The notes below the pieces were generated by a model. It was given only the letters and a program-made list of their open reading frames with translations. It was not told where the DNA came from and ran no database searches. A stretch of DNA of 64,000 nucleotides, from NCBI GenBank assembly GCA_003213955.1, contig QCMG01000003.1, positions 99,532 through 163,531 on the forward strand. Reading direction: 5' to 3'. Positions 62,564 through 64,000 of the stretch are shown here, in pieces (the first letter of the stretch is position 1; every line of letters starts with the position of its first letter). The stretch comes from Prochlorococcus sp. AG-418-M08. Its GTDB lineage: Bacteria; Cyanobacteriota; Cyanobacteriia; PCC-6307; Cyanobiaceae. A program made the translations under genes and the position numbers.

Positions 62564-63493
62564 ATGACTTCCACTATGTTTAAAAATAAAAGCTCTAACT
62601 GGACTACTTCTGATATTCCTAATCTAGAAGGCAAAACAGTTTTTATTACTGGTTCAAATAGTGGACTTGGATTTTACACAGCAAAAGCTCTAGCTGAAAA
62701 AAATGCTCATGTTGTACTTGCTTGCAGAACTTTAAAAAAGGCACATTCAGCAATAGACCAATTAAAATCACTCAACCCTAAAGGTAAATTTTCTCCTTTA
62801 GAACTAGACTTAGCAGATTTAAATAATGTAAGTGAAATAGGGGAAAGTTTTTCTAACGATTTTGAAAACTTAGATTTGCTAATTAATAACGCAGGAATAA
62901 TGCATCCCCCTAAAACATTTAGTGCACAAGGTTTTGAAATACAGTTTGCCGTTAACCACCTAGCGCATATGCTTTTGACATTAAAATTACTCCCATTAAT
63001 TGAAAAGAAAGAAAAATCTAGAATAGTAACAGTTACTTCTGGGGCTCAGTTTTTTGGAAAAGTTGGATGGAATAACTTAAAAGCTGAAAATTATTATAAC
63101 AAGTGGGAATCATATGCTAATAGTAAATTAGCTAATGTAATGTTTGCTTTAGAGTTAAATGAACAAATCAAGCAAAAAAATATTTTATCTTTAGCAGCAC
63201 ATCCAGGAATCGCTAAAACAAACCTTTTTTCTGCTCAGAAACCAAAGCCAAGTCCATTGGAAACTTTCTCTTTAGAATTATTTAGCCCTATTTTTCAATC
63301 AGCAGAGATGGGTTCCTTACCTCAATTATTTGCCGCTTCTTCTCCTGAAGCAAAAGGCGGTGAACATTATGGGCCTAAATTCAATTTTAGAGGTTATCCT
63401 AAATTATCTCCAACTTCACCATTCGCTCAAAACAAAAAAGAAAGAAAAAATCTATGGGAAAAGAGTATGGCAATTTTAAATAATTTTTTATGA
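62564..63493 (+). CDS. short-chain dehydrogenase/reductase
   Basis: 309 residues from the ATG at 62564; a TTG at 62555 and an ATG at 62576 are also in frame. Classical SDR: TGSNSGLG (29-36) for NAD(P) binding, LDLADLNNV, NNAGIMHPP, VNHLAH, VTVTSGA with the Ser, and YANSKLAN with the catalytic Tyr-x3-Lys. The protein resembles the retinol-dehydrogenase and protochlorophyllide-reductase-like SDRs of cyanobacteria; the substrate is unknown. Its end overlaps a converging small gene by six bases. Confidence 0.88.
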   Translation: MTSTMFKNKSSNWTTSDIPNLEGKTVFITGSNSGLGFYTAKALAEKNAHVVLACRTLKKAHSAIDQLKSLNPKGKFSPLELDLADLNNVSEIGESFSNDFENLDLLINNAGIMHPPKTFSAQGFEIQFAVNHLAHMLLTLKLLPLIEKKEKSRIVTVTSGAQFFGKVGWNNLKAENYYNKWESYANSKLANVMFALELNEQIKQKNILSLAAHPGIAKTNLFSAQKPKPSPLETFSLELFSPIFQSAEMGSLPQLFAASSPEAKGGEHYGPKFNFRGYPKLSPTSPFAQNKKERKNLWEKSMAILNNFL

Positions 63494-63754
63494 ATTTTTG
63501 AGTTTTATTAACTTTAGAAAATACTTTAAAATATGCAACTCACTTTCTGAAAGTTTCATAAATTCATTCAGAGCTTGATAATTTTCTTGATCAAATTCTT
63601 TTGCTAATTCTAAAAATTCATTATGATTCACATTTACAAATCTTTCTGCTATCTGTGAAGGAGATAAACCGCTCTCAAGTAGATCACCTGGAGCATTTTT
63701 CTCCCAATTTTTATAAAACCAAGAAAACCATAATTCAGTAATATTCTCTTTCAT
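63488..63754 (-). CDS. small acidic/helical protein, unknown
   Basis: 88 residues, predicted mostly helical, with Trp-rich ELWFSWFYKNWEK near the N-terminus and many Glu, Lys and Asn. No signal, membrane helix or recognised family. Last gene before the PepSY-like gene on the same strand, eight bases away, so likely cotranscribed with it. Confidence 0.6.
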   Translation of the reverse strand: MKENITELWFSWFYKNWEKNAPGDLLESGLSPSQIAERFVNVNHNEFLELAKEFDQENYQALNEFMKLSESELHILKYFLKLIKLKNS

Positions 63755-63762
63755 TTAGTTGA

Positions 63763-64000
63763 TTAATTTGGATATTTACTTTTTAATCTAGGAAATAAAA
63801 ATAAACCTGAAATTATTGCAGCAATTGTAAGAAAACCTACAACAGGAGTATATAGAGGTTGTAAATTTATAAAGAAAAAATTACCTGTATGAATTTTCAT
63901 TAGCCAAAAGAAATCGAATCCGAAATATTGAAATAAAGAATATAAGCTTCCAGTAAGAACAGTAATAAATAACGGCAATACCGCTACAAGAGTTAAACGT
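63763..64000 (-). CDS. PepSY-associated membrane protein, 3' part (runs off the window)
   Basis: The frame is open through base 64000, so the gene begins to the right of the window; an internal TTG at 63978 is not the true start. The visible 78 residues hold L-T-L-V-A-V-L-P-L-F-I-T-V-L-T-G-S-L-Y, FFWLMKIHTGNFF, a loop, and a final hydrophobic helix (VVGFLTIAAIISGLFLF), the layout of small cyanobacterial PepSY-TM proteins with a conserved H-T-G. Function unknown. Confidence 0.6.
   Translation of the reverse strand, partial: RLTLVAVLPLFITVLTGSLYSLFQYFGFDFFWLMKIHTGNFFFINLQPLYTPVVGFLTIAAIISGLFLFPRLKSKYPN

Noticed and set aside
1..64000. CRISPR arrays, insertion sequences or prophage genes
   Set aside because: No spaced direct repeats, transposase, integrase or phage structural motifs were seen on either strand.

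Overview
The window is AT-rich (roughly 30% G+C by eye), densely packed and free of IS elements or CRISPR arrays. It carries cyanobacterial marker genes: kaiB/kaiC, an NblS-type sensor kinase, a high-light-inducible protein (HLIP), clpR/clpP, plant-type ferredoxin, an S4-domain photosystem II protein, DUF1825, DUF3086 and DUF3119. A kai locus without kaiA, very low G+C, short spacers and few strong Shine-Dalgarno sites point to a high-light-adapted Prochlorococcus. The clade assignment is inferred from gene content and base composition; no database was searched.

Layout. 0-8.5 kb: 5' end of dihydrolipoamide dehydrogenase, SpoU methyltransferase, murA, two tiny membrane-protein ORFs, tRNA-Leu, argD, folC, a FAD-linked oxidase and a CodA-like amidohydrolase. 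8.5-13.8 kb: tRNA-His, miaB and a division/wall block (ddl, a membrane protein, ftsQ-like, ftsZ), then SRP RNA on the opposite strand. 13.8-22.3 kb: panB, hemW, PIN/TRAM protein, clpR-clpP, ilvC, cobD, HLIP, a run of small membrane or secreted proteins, and hupB. 22.3-31.6 kb: glycogen debranching enzyme, tRNA-Gly, a sugar/cation symporter, a lipid-related run (MlaE permease, DUF3119, DUF3086, plsY), pyrF, tyrS, DUF1825. 31.6-33.8 kb: a short accessory-looking stretch with a glycosyltransferase-like gene and a GIY-YIG-type gene in very AT-rich flanks. 33.8-42.1 kb: pepA, exported msrA and the outer-membrane biogenesis operon purC-bamA-lpxC-fabZ-lpxA-lpxB. 42.2-48.4 kb: purD, nblS, kaiC, kaiB, rplU, rpmA. 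48.4-59.3 kb: methyltransferase, truB, SpoIID-like protein, rnz, pentapeptide protein, a Cys-containing protein next to petF, prmA, serA, S4 protein, tRNA-Val, and two envelope/flavin-type genes. 59.3-64 kb: DoxX, a photolyase-like protein with apparently permuted domains, a stand-alone NAD+-ligase-like adenylation domain, an SDR enzyme and two small proteins.

Functional themes: envelope construction (murA, ddl, ftsQ/Z, lpx genes, bamA, MlaE, plsY), central anabolism (argD, ilvC, panB, purC/D, pyrF, serA, folC), translation (four tRNAs, miaB, truB, rnz, prmA, tyrS, L21/L27, SRP RNA), and light/time sensing and protection (nblS, kaiBC, HLIP, ferredoxin).

Most of the window is ordinary core genome. 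The parts most worth a second look are the permuted photolyase-like gene and neighbouring lone ligase-like gene around a structured 303-base spacer, the overlapping micro-ORF pair downstream of murA, the inverted repeat beside a consensus -10 box in front of tRNA-Leu/argD, the C33 base in tRNA-Val, and several unlisted small ORFs.
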